A DNA stretch of 64,000 nucleotides, taken from Prostheceraeus crozeri. Lineage: Eukaryota > Platyhelminthes > Polycladida > Euryleptidae. How positions within the stretch are numbered: the first letter of the stretch is position 1; each line of letters starts with the position of its first letter. The notes under the pieces are model-generated. The model made no database searches. It saw only the letters and a program-made list of their open reading frames with translations, and was not told the DNA's origin. Location of the stretch: assembly GCA_907163375.1 (NCBI GenBank), contig CAJQUW010007774.1:124001-188000 (forward strand), read 5' to 3'. Below, one piece after another: positions 34,321 to 45,529 of this stretch. Position numbers and translations under genes: made by a program.

Positions 34321-34969
34321 TGTTCAGCTCCAATTTTATTGTTTTAGCATTTGGCATTGAATTCCGCAGCTCTAGACGTAATTGTACGTAAATGCAAGTC
34401 AGTTCCTATTGTGTTGTGCGTAATTGAGCTGTGGTACAATGCGGAAAAAGGAAGGCAACAATGTATCCCCTAATGATGATTTCTCTATCTATGCATGTGG
34501 AAGACATTTTTGAAATTTCAATCACCGTATATCTACATGTATATTGATAGCATTGCTGCCCAGTTCATTTCAATTGCGCACAGTATTATTTTACAGCTTT
34601 TTTCGGGCAACAATGTAGGACATTTTCAGGCCCTCAAAAATCCATGCTTATGTTATATTGTTTTTAGCATGTATTCAATTTCTGTGGTTTTAGACGCAAT
34701 TTCCAATAGTTCTTTTAGCTTTGACAAGTTCTCAATTGATGTATTTAATAGTTCTATCTTTATTGCAACTTTGTCCTGATGATATGTCCAATAATGACAT
34801 GAAATCGATCGACCAACATTTGTTGTTTTTGTTTTAAAATCATGATATACGAGCAACAGGTCAGTTTATTCACAAAATATCGCATGTTTCGATACAAGGC
34901 ATGAGGATCAATGGATGTTACGTACTTATAAAAGTGAGCACTTCATAAGCTGTAAGAGACCATCAGGAA

Positions 34970-35585
34970 TAGAATTGACCATCAATCACAAGAGCTAGAG
35001 CTGGAATCAAGTTGTTTGGATTGATGAAGCGTCTGCATGTCTCCGAGGTCGCGATGGCCGTTTGAGAGTTTAGGATGAAGTCAGGTGATGCAATTCCTGA
35101 TCATTTGACATTGTCTGAATCAAGGAGGTAAAAGATTGCATATTTGCGCTGCGACATGGATGAATGGCCGAATTGAACTATATATCCAGATGGATAACAT
35201 GATTTCGATGAATTTGTAAAAGTTTTGCAAAAAGGCACATTTACTGAAGTGCGGTGTGAGTCGATTAATTCTTCCTGGAGATGGTCTTTCTCGACTTGAA
35301 GTTTTGTTAAAGCAAGAGTGGAAGAGTTTAGATCAAGTAGTGATCAATCGCCTGATCGAAAGCATGCCTTTCCGGATTCGATTAAGTAATTGAACCTTCT
35401 GGTGAGGTTGCGAAATATATGTGACCACTAGTGAACCTACCAATGGACCTATTAAGGGTCCATTGAACAGCAAAAATTTTATTTAGCTTTTATTCTATTT
35501 ATCTGCCAAATGTGTACCTATTATTGACAAATTTCATGAAAGTGGGACAAAATTCAGGTCCACTTTTTATGATCATCACTGTATA
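34970..35585 (+). mobile_element. Tc1-like transposon remnant
   Basis: Degenerate frames give the first DDE block (WNQVVWIDEASACLRGRDGR) and the C-terminal end (LKQEWKSLDQVVINRLIESM). The right end CCACTTTTTATGATCATCACTGTA-TA resembles that of the Tc1 at 42,977-43,005. The middle of the transposase is decayed and the left end is not visible. Confidence 0.6.
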
Positions 35586-35633
35586 ATATATATTTACGTA
35601 TTTTTTCATTTATAAATGAAATGAATTCTTCAC

Positions 35634-36107
35634 CTTTGCAAGGGAATTGTTCAGCTCCTGTTGACATCCGGGGCAGTTTTTGGCACTTCGAAGACTAACC
35701 CATGGTAGTGTAGACGCCGCAACATCTTCAAGAAGGGTTTCCACATTCATAGCCAATACTAAGCTCTTGGGAAAAAGCTTATTCACTCCTTCAGAATCAG
35801 AACAGTTTGAAGATGACTGATTGTGAGGAAAAACTGAAGAACAGCCATTAATGCTGGCAGAATGTTCGCCGTTTGAGGTAGTGGAGTCCGATGGTAAACA
35901 CTGCTCTGAAGTAGGACTATCCACGGACCAGCCTAGTCCTGATTCTACGGAAGAGGCCGATGGACGAAAGCAAAGAGAAGAGTCCTGCTGATACGATGAA
36001 TTTGCAGACATTGAAACTGTTCCTCCATTTGACTCAGGACTAGACGAGTTTGTTCTGCAAGTTGTCCGATTTGATGTTGACATCGAGGATGATGGACGTT
36101 TGGAATT
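35634..36107 (-). CDS. Candidate internal exon of an unrecognised host gene
   Basis: A 474-bp segment (158 codons, phase 0 to phase 0) with acceptor CATTTTCTACAG at its start and donor GCAAAG|GTGAAG at its end. The product is serine/asparagine-rich and disordered at first (SSPESNGGTVSMSANSS). It ends in a better ordered part: SLVLAMNVETLLEDVAASTL, then PWVSLRSAKNCPGCQQEL with a CxxC pair. Codon-like composition and good splice sites support a real exon. I do not recognise the family, and the neighbouring exons are not certain. Confidence 0.5.
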
Positions 36108-36119
36108 CTGTAGAAAATG

Positions 36120-37355
36120 AACATGAATTTATCGAGACAACCGAAGGAAGATCATCGCGGTGATTTTCTTGATATACATTATATATTATATATGATGATA
36201 TTATATTATTATTTGGTGATTGATATTTTCTTGTATAACTTAGAACCTTGAACACTTGATGAAAAGAATGTATTTCCAATTATGGACAAAAATAGTACTT
36301 ATCTAGCGTGGTCAATATAACCCCATGTACAGATAGCAACATTCAATGAAGTGTTTTGTAACGTTACGGTAGAGGGCATCTTTGAATGTTGAATTAAAGT
36401 TATAGATGGCTGCATCTGAGTCTACATGGGAACGACAGAAGAATAATTAATGAAGGGAGAAGTTGTGACGCACTGCAAATAAGTACACTGATTGGCTACA
36501 CAAGCAATCGCGGTCACAGCATTCAAACTTTGAGTGAGTGAGTGAAGTGAGTTAACGGGACTTTCTCACAGCTACCATTGAGCTGAACTGATCTTCAACG
36601 TTCATAAACTGACGAGGAAATTGAACTGATGTCACGCAAATTCTTAAACTTCCTCTTACAATACTCGCAACACATAATAATTATCAGCGTTTGTTTCTGT
36701 ACCTACAAATTTTGTAGTTCACTTTAGATCCTAATACCTGAATGCATCTGAAGCATTTTAAATATGTAGGAATCGTCAATTCCTTTGATTTCGAATCAGA
36801 TATTCATAAATTGTGAAATTGTAAAAATTCTAACAACATCAATATATACAATTCAAGTAATTTTTCCAACAGTTACGAAAAACTTCACTATCGCGATATT
36901 AGCTCCCTTGAATAAATATTGCTAGAAAGCAAGAAACTCGAGAAATGAGTGAACAACTCATTTACATGTATATTTGCCATATAAATGGCAGATAATCTGA
37001 TCATTACTTTGACGTTTGTGATGCGAATTTGATGGAAATTATCAAAAAATAGCATCATTGAATTACTGGTTGCGGCCTTAAGTTTATCACGCATGCGATA
37101 TGCTCATGATATTTCGAACTTGCTAATTATCTTTCAGAAAAAGGCATCTTTCTACAAATTTTTTGAAAAGTCTAACGCTATTTACATATTTTCATTTCAC
37201 AAGCGTAATACGTATGACCAAAAATGAGTGACCTGCACTGTAATCACATTGAGCTTCTATCAGACAAGTATTAAGAAAAACACTTTGCAAAGACTACCAC
37301 TGATCAATAAAAGTCAACGTGCAAATCGAAAATTTTTATCGTGGATGTAGCGTTG
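36120..37355. other. Intronic or intergenic, nothing recognised
   Basis: AT-rich sequence without motifs that I can name. Confidence 0.35.
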
Positions 37356-37359
37356 TGAT

Positions 37360-37520
37360 CTGTGGCACTGTGGGCAAGCATTCATATTATCAATCTTTTG
37401 GACTGCAGATCGAGTCCCAGAAGTGTCATTGGAAGTCGGCAGGAAGTCCAAACTGCCACTTGGTAACGCTGACTCATAGCTTTAGAAATGTATGAGTGCA
37501 AGCATTCCATAGATTTCTTG
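37360..37520 (+). repeat. SINE-B copy (plus strand)
   Basis: A tRNA-like head (GTGGCACTGTGGGCAAGCAT, then a B-box-like GATCGAGTCCC) is followed by the family body GTGTCATTGGAAGTCGGCAG. Other copies lie at 2,868, 47,540 and 48,895. Confidence 0.5.
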
Positions 37521-38876
37521 GATTCCGGATATGTGAGCACAAAACTAGGCAACAGGACTTGACTGCATTTCTATGTGAAAAGCACTAAGTTTGCATCCAC
37601 CATTTCTCGTCATGTTTTCAATCAAATAGTAAAAAGTTTTATTGGAGATGCAGCATATTGAAATTATCCAATTACATGTTGACTTCAGCGGCTCTGTTGA
37701 ACGCAAATTGAGATATTCAGATATCTAAGTAATCATTTCTGTAGACACATTTTTTAGACAATATTTACAAAATATTGTTGAGAGTTTGCCTTTGCGATGT
37801 GAATGCAATGATACAATCTTTAAATTTTGGTGCAACATCCAAGGAGAACAATATTTTTACTAATATGGAAGAGTACCTGGACGATGTGCAATTTAGGAAA
37901 CACACACAAGGCATTGAAAGAATAACAAATTAAGGAAATGGTGTGCAGACATTTGTGAACAGAAGGGAAGAGGCTTCCAAAATCGTGTTGCAGACTGAAC
38001 GATAGAATAAGATATCCTATCAAGAACATGAACGATCTTATCACCTACTCATTATGATCATGATTATGAAAAATTTAAAGGACTTCAGGAAACTAGAGGA
38101 ATCCATTATTCAGTGACAAATGCACAATTTCTTGTCATTCGTAAGATTTTATTTATGTATTTCAATACTTACTAAAATATGTGCTACTTCATTACCCTTT
38201 GCAAGTAGTTTGTGAAGCATGACATAACTCAGATCGTCATACACTATGTAATATGAATCGCAATAGCGCACGATGTATGTTCGTCTTTCATATTTTGACC
38301 AAATTATTTTTCTTCCATATTTTTGTTTTCAAATTTCTAGAAGCGATAATAGTTCAATTTCAACTCATGCCCACTTTGCACAAGTCAATTAAACTGTTCA
38401 TATCATAAGCTGACTAAATATTGCGCAATATGAGTAGATACGTATTTATTGAATGAAAATTGTATAATTGATATTTCTTCACACCAGAGAAATCAAGAAC
38501 TTGATATACTGGCAACAAATGAGATAAAGATGTTTCATTATCAAAAATTCAATGGATGCTGCATTTCATAGCAGTTTTAATGAGATTTTCAGAACATGAT
38601 TCAATGTAGCTGCTTTGTGTTAAACAGCAAGAATATCAAATGGTTTATTGAGTCATCAGCAATAGGCAGTCTTGTTTTCAAACCACAAAGTTGGAAAGTA
38701 GGAGAATACAGACATTCAAGAAAACATTCCAGAGTTCTAGGTGCATTGAAGAGCATTTGTCGATGTATATGGTGATCTGGTGACTTCTGCTTTTATTCCG
38801 ATGTCAGTAAGCTAGTGAAGGGCTGTTTACTCTTATTCTATTATGGAAGATTGTTCTGTGAAATAGCGATGCAGAT

Positions 38877-39104
38877 CTATATTACATTCAGTACACCAAT
38901 AAGTGCAATGAGCACCAAGGCAACACAAGACAATGCAGTCAGGAGCGTACAATTAGAGGCTACAGTATATCTTGAAAAGCTTTCGCTTAGGAGTTGGTTC
39001 TCTGGTAAGGTGGTAGGTCTCCGGTGGGCTGTGCACATAAATCCATCACTTTCAACGCATATTTCGTCAACAAAGTGGTATTCCGAAACTTTTTCAGTTG
39101 TCAA
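38877..39104 (-). CDS. Candidate last exon encoding a C-terminal transmembrane segment
   Basis: Minus-strand open frame ending TALSCVALVLIALIGVLNVI-stop, a single hydrophobic C-terminal segment as in tail-anchored proteins. A plausible acceptor (ATTTATGTGCACAG) lies at about 39,040 and would leave a reading phase compatible with the exon at 46,222-46,393. This is inference from phase only; a long plus-strand ORF overlaps and the frame could be chance. Confidence 0.25.
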   Translation of the reverse strand: MTTEKVSEYHFVDEICVESDGFMCTAHRRPTTLPENQLLSESFSRYTVASNCTLLTALSCVALVLIALIGVLNVI

Positions 39105-39761
39105 TCAAATATCGCGTTCAATGCACTACTTCATCAAATTTTGCAAAATGGGCCTTGAAATTTTCCTGTCACTCGCTTGATGGAGGTCCACATAAGCTTT
39201 ATTGATGATTTAGCTATAATTCAAGGCGCAAATTGAAGAAATCATCAACTTCAGAATCTCTTTGTACAAAATCTATTCTCGATTATGGCATTGATGACAG
39301 CTTCAGGAAATTCGTAGCTAGGCTGTTGACATAGTATAACCTATGTTGACTGCATCATCTCACAAATTAATACTACATTTCACGCCACTTGCGACAAATT
39401 TGCGACACTCAATTTCTTCAGAATAATTTTTCTGCAAGGGAAGTCGCCTACAACTTTTACTGTCTCCTATGCTCCTAACAGGAAAATTAAATACATGTTT
39501 AACATTCCACTAAGACGCTCAATGATGACTATCTAATCAAAATGAAGTCTCCGTAGAGATTTTGAAATCTTAGGCGAGGAAAATGGAGTCGCACCCTTTC
39601 GATTTCCGGTAGCTGATGTAGTTCTTCACAAATTAATAATACATTTCAAGCCACTTGCGACAAATTTGCGACACTCAATTTCCTCAATAATTTTTCTACA
39701 AGCGAAGTCGCCTACAACTTTTACTGTCTCTTATGCTCCTAACAGGAAAATTAAATACATT

Positions 39762-39963
39762 TTATCACCCTGATATATAAACCACACACTCTGACTGCTT
39801 TTACCTTCTTTTTAGTGCACTGAGGCAGCGACTGCGTCGCGAAACGTTTGCCGTGTAAATATTTTTAGCAACTAATTTTTATTAAAGTCATTACTAAAGG
39901 GAGTGCCGTATTTTTGCTTTCTCATCCTCATCATGAACACCCTCCCGTATAAGGCCATCAACT
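39762..39963 (+). mobile_element. 202-bp insertion with hammerhead-like motif and 12-bp target duplication
   Basis: Flanked by AAATTAAATACA (39,750-39,761 and 39,964-39,975); the first tandem copy shows the empty site. It carries a hammerhead-like fold (next entry) and no coding capacity. It may be a 5'-truncated PLE 3' end or a retrozyme-like element. Confidence 0.65.
39812..39856 (+). ncRNA. Hammerhead-like motif in the 202-bp insertion
   Basis: GCA-CTGAGGC-A-GCGAC-TGC-GTCGC-GAA-ACGT-T-TGC. Stem I is GCA/TGC, stem II GCGAC/GTCGC, stem III the palindrome ACGT. The core CUGAUGA is CUGAGGC here; the last position is non-canonical, so cleavage activity is doubtful. Confidence 0.45.
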
Positions 39964-40983
39964 AAATTAAATACAGATTTAACATTCCACTAAGACGCTC
40001 AATGATGACTATCTAATCAAAATGAAGTCTCCGCAGAGATTTTGAAATCTTAGGCGAGGAAAATGGAGTCGCACCCTTTCGATTTCCGGTACCTGATGTA
40101 ATTAATCACACAAGATTATGGAAATAGAAATCTATCCACAGAAGTCAGTCCAAGCTAAGCTTCACTTTTTTTAAAATTTTTCTTAAAAATTGGAGTTTGT
40201 AGAACCAGCCAATTTCCAAAGATAACGACGTGATTCAATCTGTTCATATAGAAATATTGTGCACATCACGAAGTAGTGAAAAATCTAGACGATTGAAAGC
40301 ACGTTATCCTTAAAATTTTTGATAATGGAGCAATACGCATCAATTGGCAAGCACATTTTCCAATTCATTAACGTGACATATCTAAAGATATATCAAGCGC
40401 CCACTATCTCAGATCAATCATAAATTTTAAGTAAAATAACAAGGTATGAACATTAGATCGGAAAGTTATGAGAAAGGCAACCCAAGTACTATAGAGTACT
40501 GCAACGTATCATGAAGTATCATAAAGTGCGGCGAAGTTATCAAATTTAATATAGGAATTATAAAGTAATATTTTTTTAATTGAAAGTATTTTCTAGGAAA
40601 CATCGTCTTCTGCTTGTAAATAATATTTCTTTCATAATAAACGATCGAGGTAATTCGCCGAGCATCAAGTTAACTAAAATGTTTTGTGCCTGTTATCCGA
40701 CACCGCGCCCTACACGATTGTTGCAGGGAATGCTAAAAAATTACTTTACCCAACTTGTTTCTTGCAGACTATGTTGCACATCTACACAGGTGTGCAATGA
40801 AAATCAGAAATTTTCAATTCATAAAGTAACAAAAACATCAAACTCATCAACGAGTGCTTTCGTCCGCTCTGTTTCATGTTGAACACGGAAGTGAATAACA
40901 AATTAGCGGCATGACGATGTTAGTACAAAAGATCGATAGTCAGTTAGTCACCAAGGCAGGCGTGGAGTGAACAAGATATCTTT

Positions 40984-41330
40984 CTATCCACAAAGGTCGG
41001 GTGTGAACCGTTTAATGCACAAGGCCTCGTAGATGGACAATAGTTGGGAATTCCGAGGACGGAAAACAATTTTAAAGCGATTCAGTGCGTCATCAACATT
41101 ACAAAAACATAATTGAAGATGATGAGTGATGGCAATAGATGATGGCCGATCGGAGCGCCGATCGGTGCTCACGAATTCTGTCACCGAGCAGCCTACCGGT
41201 TCTGCCAATGCACTTACTACTGCAAGTGCACTGAAAACTGTAGATAACATTAGAATTGACAGAGACTGGCAAACGGTCCTTGGGACTTGAAATCGGAACA
41301 CGTAGTGTCGAAAATGACAATTGGCTTAAC
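40984..41330 (-). mobile_element. PLE remnant: GIY-YIG end (minus strand)
   Basis: The minus strand gives SPKDRLPVSVNSNVIYSFQC, then TCSSKCIGRTGRLLGDRIRE (GIY-YIG core), and in another frame FKIVFRPRNSQLLSIYEALC ending KRFTPDLCG-stop, a typical PLE C-terminus. Only the endonuclease end is present. It is broken. Confidence 0.65.
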
Positions 41331-41641
41331 AGCAGGGAGCACTTTCAAAATATCACAAAATGAACGCTTGAAATGAGAGGCGGCACTGTCGCCTACAAAA
41401 GTTACACGAACAAAAATAGGCTTCTTTTCGGGACATCTTTGGTAATAGACACCTCACAGTATTTTCAATGAAAAATGACGAATAGCCATTACCTATGAGG
41501 ACGGACTTCAAAAATTCAAATTCTGACTGCAGACATTCTGACGAACAAGACCGACTTTATAATGTCTCGGAACAAAACTATAGAAAATAGAAAAAATATA
41601 GAAATCTATCTCTTACCGGTTGAAAACAATACAAAGCATAA

Positions 41642-42846
41642 ATGAACAATAACGAGATCGCATTCACAAAAGGCAAAGTGTCAGCCTTGCTAGAACTAGG
41701 GTTTTCTTTGCGAGCTACAAGCAAGCGACTAAATGTCCCTTACACAAATGTGCATCGATGGCATAATGATGATTTTCGACTCTGTCGTAAAGAGGGCTCT
41801 CGCCGTCCACGCAAAACATCCAAACGTAGAGACCGCCTAATTTTGAGATTTGTTAAAGTTGATCCAAGTCTCTCGTTAACTGAGATGGCTGCACTAGACT
41901 CGTCTATTTCTAAGTCCACTATTCGTAGAAGACTTATTGAGTCGAATTTCAAGAGCTGTAAGAGGCCCTCTCAGATCGAATTATCAGATCAGCATACAAA
42001 AAGACGTCTCAGATGGGCAATGAGTCATTGTCACTGGCGAAATCAATGGGATCGGGTTGTCTGGTCTGATGAGGCATCAGTCCGTCTGAAGGATAGTGAT
42101 GGTCGATTGAGATTATGGAAAAAATCTGATCAGGAAATTCCGAGACATTTACATCGTCCCCGGGTACAAGGTGGTGCGACTCTACTGATTTGGGCTGGCA
42201 TTTGGACCAATGGCCGCTCTGAACTTCACATGCAGCAAGGAACCATGAATTCTGAACGCTATGTGAATGTTTTACGAATGAACATTGGCCAAATGACAGA
42301 TCAACTTGGTTATTTATGGATGATAATGCTACGTGTCACAGGAGTAGTAGAGTCAACTTATGCAAGTCTCAATTTGGGCTTAGGACATTATCTTGGCCAG
42401 CTCGTTCTCCTGATCTGAATCCCATAGAAAATGTATGGAGTATTCTAAAACGTAACGTTCGTCGTTGATTGTGGCGTACGGGAGGTAATTACGCATGATT
42501 CGAAACAGAAAAGATCACTCCCTTCTTGAGTAAACCACGATATATTGTAATAAGATAAATAGCTAAAACTTTGTACAGAACTTTGTACTAGCTATACAAA
42601 GTTTTAGCTATTTATCTTATTACAATATATCGTGGTTTACTCAAGAAGGGAGTGATCTTTTCTGTTTCGAATCATGCGTAACGTTCGTCGTTTACTGCTA
42701 CCTACAGATGGCGTATCACAACTTACGTCACTGTTAAAAAGAGAGTGGAGAAAGTTATATCAGTCAAAAATCAACGATAGCATCGAATCAATGCCTAGAC
42801 GAATTGGTAATGTCATTGACAATAAGGGTATGGCCACAAAATATTA
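41642..42846 (+). pseudogene. Tc1 transposase, frame-shifted and interrupted
   Basis: The first 220 residues are intact: paired helix-turn-helix (ALLELGFSLRATSKRL; the second ends at CKRPSQIELSDQH), then first catalytic Asp in VVWSDEA (residue 143). The frame shifts near 42,310; in the next frame MDDNARVH carries the second Asp, and WPARSPDLNPIENVW, 34 residues on, the Glu, so the catalytic triad DD34E is complete but out of frame. Beyond the hairpin insertion the C-terminus continues (LLKREWRKLYQSKINDSIES). Confidence 0.8.
42467..42676. mobile_element. 210-bp hairpin insertion with 16-bp target duplication
   Basis: The transposase sequence CGTAACGTTCGTCGTT is duplicated at 42,451-42,466 and 42,677-42,692. 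Between lie 82-bp perfect inverted arms (42,494-42,575 and 42,595-42,676) around a 19-nt loop, plus 27 unmatched bases at the left. The duplication is too long for most DNA transposons. It could be a foldback MITE, or the trace of a break repaired with template switching. Confidence 0.8.
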
Positions 42847-44444
42847 GCTTCTTAAGAACCGTTACTGTATCATAGCTTATCAGATTATATAAGGACATTT
42901 AAATATATTAGGGACATGAAATAAAATGAAAAATGCTTTCTGTATCATACTTATGTTTTATTTAGTCAAATTTTAGGATGATCCACTTTTTATGAAACGG
43001 ACTGTAGTATACAGGCCAGTCCATGCATTTTTTCTATATACTGAAGTCTGGATAGTGCTATCGACACGCTTTGTACATTTTACATCAAGAAATGACAAAA
43101 AATCGTCTTGCTCTTCTTCGTAAAGACAATGTTACAATGTCATTCATTAAAACAAGCTAAAATACTTTGTATATCACATTCTTTAAAAGAGCAAAGCAGA
43201 CATCAATTTTCAATTCGTTGATCGGTTGACTCTAGCTTTCGATTAAACTTCACTTTAGCAGTGTTCAAGCTGCTGCTATCAAGAGCAAAATATGAAGAAA
43301 TCTATTTCACCACAGAGTTGATTGTTGCAGAGTATTAAAAAGTTGAGCATTTGACACACTTGGCAGAAATAGTATATTTCTTCAAAAATGATTGTTGTCC
43401 GTAATGCTGAGGCTGTGGTAAATGATAGCGCATAGTAAGAGAAATTATCAACGATTGCAGCTTGCCAGCAAAGCACTGGTTGAGTATTCAATCTGCAGCA
43501 TTGTGTCTGCTTCAGAAGCTGTATAAATTGAGCTCCAGATTGACGCCTGTCATTTGAAACCTGAATTGTCATTGATAAAAAATCTCTTGAATATTATTCA
43601 TGCCTTTCAAAAATCGTCAAATGTCTTACGATGTACTATGTGCAAAATGAAGCAAGGTAAGTCAGCATCTGTCTCTGTGGAAATATCGCTCTCTAAGTTG
43701 AAGAAATGCTGTATTTTTGAGTGACAATTTTGAAACATACTTTGTACTTTTATCATATTCTGCAAAATGATGAGAACAGCTGCGAGTTGGAAACTTAGGT
43801 AGATATAAAGTTTGTGAATGGAAGAACATGAAACGTGTATTTTCATTGCGTATTATCAGGTAATAAATTTCCGGTCAATTAAGTCATAAATTTGTATTCT
43901 TTAAGTAATATCTGGGTTTGATACATAAAATCCGTTTTCAAGCTGTCATTTTGGTTTGATTGTGCTGAAAAATGTGAAAATCTCAACTTTGACGAGCATC
44001 GCCCACTCGGAATGGCAGCTGTCTGGTTCCAGATGACACCGAAGTCTTTGGTCACTTCTCGCACTATTTTCGTATGCACCATACGTGCAATTGCATGTAA
44101 CATTGTCTACTACACTGATCAGCGACGGTGACACTAATACCTACAATTCTGACTATTAGGAATGAATTGAAATTAACGATGGATTAAATGCCACGCAAAA
44201 GATCCACGGCTGATAGGACTAGACTCGAAACTACGACCCCAGGTTGTACAGTTATGGCCATAAAGATCCGACCACCCACACACTTTTACGTTAACAATAT
44301 TTCAAAACATGAAATTCCTTTCCCTAGTGCATTATATTTCGTTGCGAAGACTATTAAATCTTAGAAAGTGTATAAAAGTAGAAAATTGCGCAGATGGGAT
44401 CTAAAATATCGCAGTTTGACTGAGAGATCAATATTTTGTTGCTA

Positions 44445-44732
44445 CTATGTAAAATTCACATTCGGAGGAAGTTCAGCGTAAATCTGGGCACTCGAAACTC
44501 TTGGATCTTTGACAGCAGTACGATGAATCAGGTGATCAGTTCTTTCGGTTGTTATTCGAGGCCTTCCTGGTGACTTTCCTGGATCTGAACTGCCAGTAGC
44601 TTTTATGCGCTGTATGATATCATGCACCGTACTCTTGGCCATCTTCAAACGTCTCATAATTTCACGCTCGGAACAACACTCTTGATACAAAAGTTCAACT
44701 TTAGCTCGATTCGAGGCTGACGTAGTAGACAT
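44445..44732 (-). pseudogene. Tc1 transposase N-terminus (minus strand half)
   Basis: From ATG at 44,732: MSTTSASNRAKVELLYQE, EREIMRRLKMAKSTVHDIIQ (first helix-turn-helix), GKSPGRPRITTERT (GRPR hinge), AVKDPRVSSAQIYAELP. It then runs into the inverted 3' arm, so there is no catalytic domain. Confidence 0.75.
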
Positions 44733-44913
44733 GCTTACATGCGCGATGTTAAAGTGACAATGCAGAAAGTCACAACATTCACTGGTCTTTGTTCTCAAGC
44801 AGCCAATCAACAAGCAGTTATTTTACTATCAATCGATCGTTAATAACAGACGAAACAACGTCCAATGAATCGAAGAAAGACAGTGTTGAACATCCTTTCA
44901 AGAAAATGAAATC

Positions 44914-45153
44914 ATGTTTCTTGGACTTTGGCCAGGCTCATCTCCGGATCTCAACCCGATTGAAAATTGTTGGCTGAAATTGAAAACCGAGGTCTCCAAA
45001 TACAACCCAACATCCTATCGAGACTTAAAAGAAGCGATATTGAAAGCATGGTGCCAGACAATTACCCCTCAATATTGCGAAGCGCTCATTGAATCTATGC
45101 CGAGAAGAATAGATGCGGTTCTGAAGGCACGTGGTAGAACAACAAAATATTGA
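44914..45153 (+). pseudogene. Tc1 transposase C-terminus (plus strand half)
   Basis: LGLWPGSSPDLNPIENCWLK carries the catalytic Glu block. It is followed by TSYRDLKEAILKAWCQTITP and SMPRRIDAVLKARGRTTKY-stop. The first two catalytic Asp blocks are missing. Confidence 0.75.
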
Positions 45154-45529
45154 TCTCTCACTCAATCTGCGATATTTTAGATCCTATTCTACTTTTATAC
45201 ACTTTCTAAGATTTAATAGTCTTCGCAACCAAATATAAGGCACTAGGGAAAGGAATTTGATGTTTTGAAATATCGTTAACGTAAAAGTGTGTGGGTGGTC
45301 GGATCTTTATGGCCATAACTGTATATACCTGGCGCTCTAAGAACTGAGGTACGAGCGCTTGCGTGCTACCAATGCTACGGCAGGATCACGTCCTCACCAC
45401 GACACATAAGTTGCCATGGTGGTTATAATCAGTGAACATTTAATATTTCGTCACAGTTGTGACTACGATGCTAAGACCAGTAGCGGGGATCGATGGCCAC
45501 CAAAGCATCTGAAGTCATATCGCAAATGC

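Larger units (their letters stand above)
39361..40103 (+). repeat. Tandem duplication of about 260 bp; second copy split by a 202-bp insertion
   Basis: 39,361-39,618 is repeated at 39,626-40,103 with few differences (for example the block GCCACTTGCGACAAATTTGC). Removing 39,762-39,963 and one copy of its 12-bp flank restores co-linearity. Confidence 0.8.
41642..43005 (+). mobile_element. Tc1-like transposon (DD34E), split by a hairpin insertion
   Basis: Transposase from ATG 41,642, with its C-terminus ending near 42,846. The 3' terminal repeat is CACTTTTTATGAAACGGACTGTA, next to TA at about 43,005. A matching 5' terminal repeat was not found upstream, so the left end may be lost. The coding region is interrupted at 42,467-42,676 by a palindromic insertion. 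Confidence 0.75.
44249..45321. mobile_element. Tc1-like head-to-head dimer inserted in SINE-A
   Basis: TA duplications (44,247-44,248; 45,322-45,323) flank inverted ends CAGTTATGGCCATAAAGATC that stay similar for about 190 bp. The left arm is an inverse copy of the element's 3' end, reaching into the last transposase codons. The left half codes for the transposase N-terminus on the minus strand and the right half for its C-terminus on the plus strand. So the element has two 3' ends facing outward and no visible 5' end. Confidence 0.75.
44170..45410 (-). repeat. SINE-A copy 1 (tRNA-derived), split by a Tc1 element
   Basis: The two halves (44,170-44,248 and 45,322-45,410) rejoin to a tRNA-like sequence on the minus strand. 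The right half gives the A-box side (CTTAGAGCGCCAGGTA) and the left half CCTGGGGTCGTAGTTTCGAG. Copies 2 and 3 show the uninterrupted arrangement. Confidence 0.6.

Noticed and set aside
40850-40983. Hammerhead motif downstream of the minus-strand PLE end
   Set aside because: CGGACGAAAGC and TTGATGAG words occur, but they are in the wrong order for a hammerhead core and no stem I could be drawn.
41340-41641. 5' terminal repeat of the Tc1 element at 41,642
   Set aside because: No inverse of the 3' end (CAGTCCGTTTCATAAAAAGT) could be located.
43279-43846. Two further minus-strand exon candidates (43,770-43,632 and about 43,562-43,290)
   Set aside because: Acceptors and donors look usable, but the reading frame across the short 69-bp gap leads to an immediate stop.
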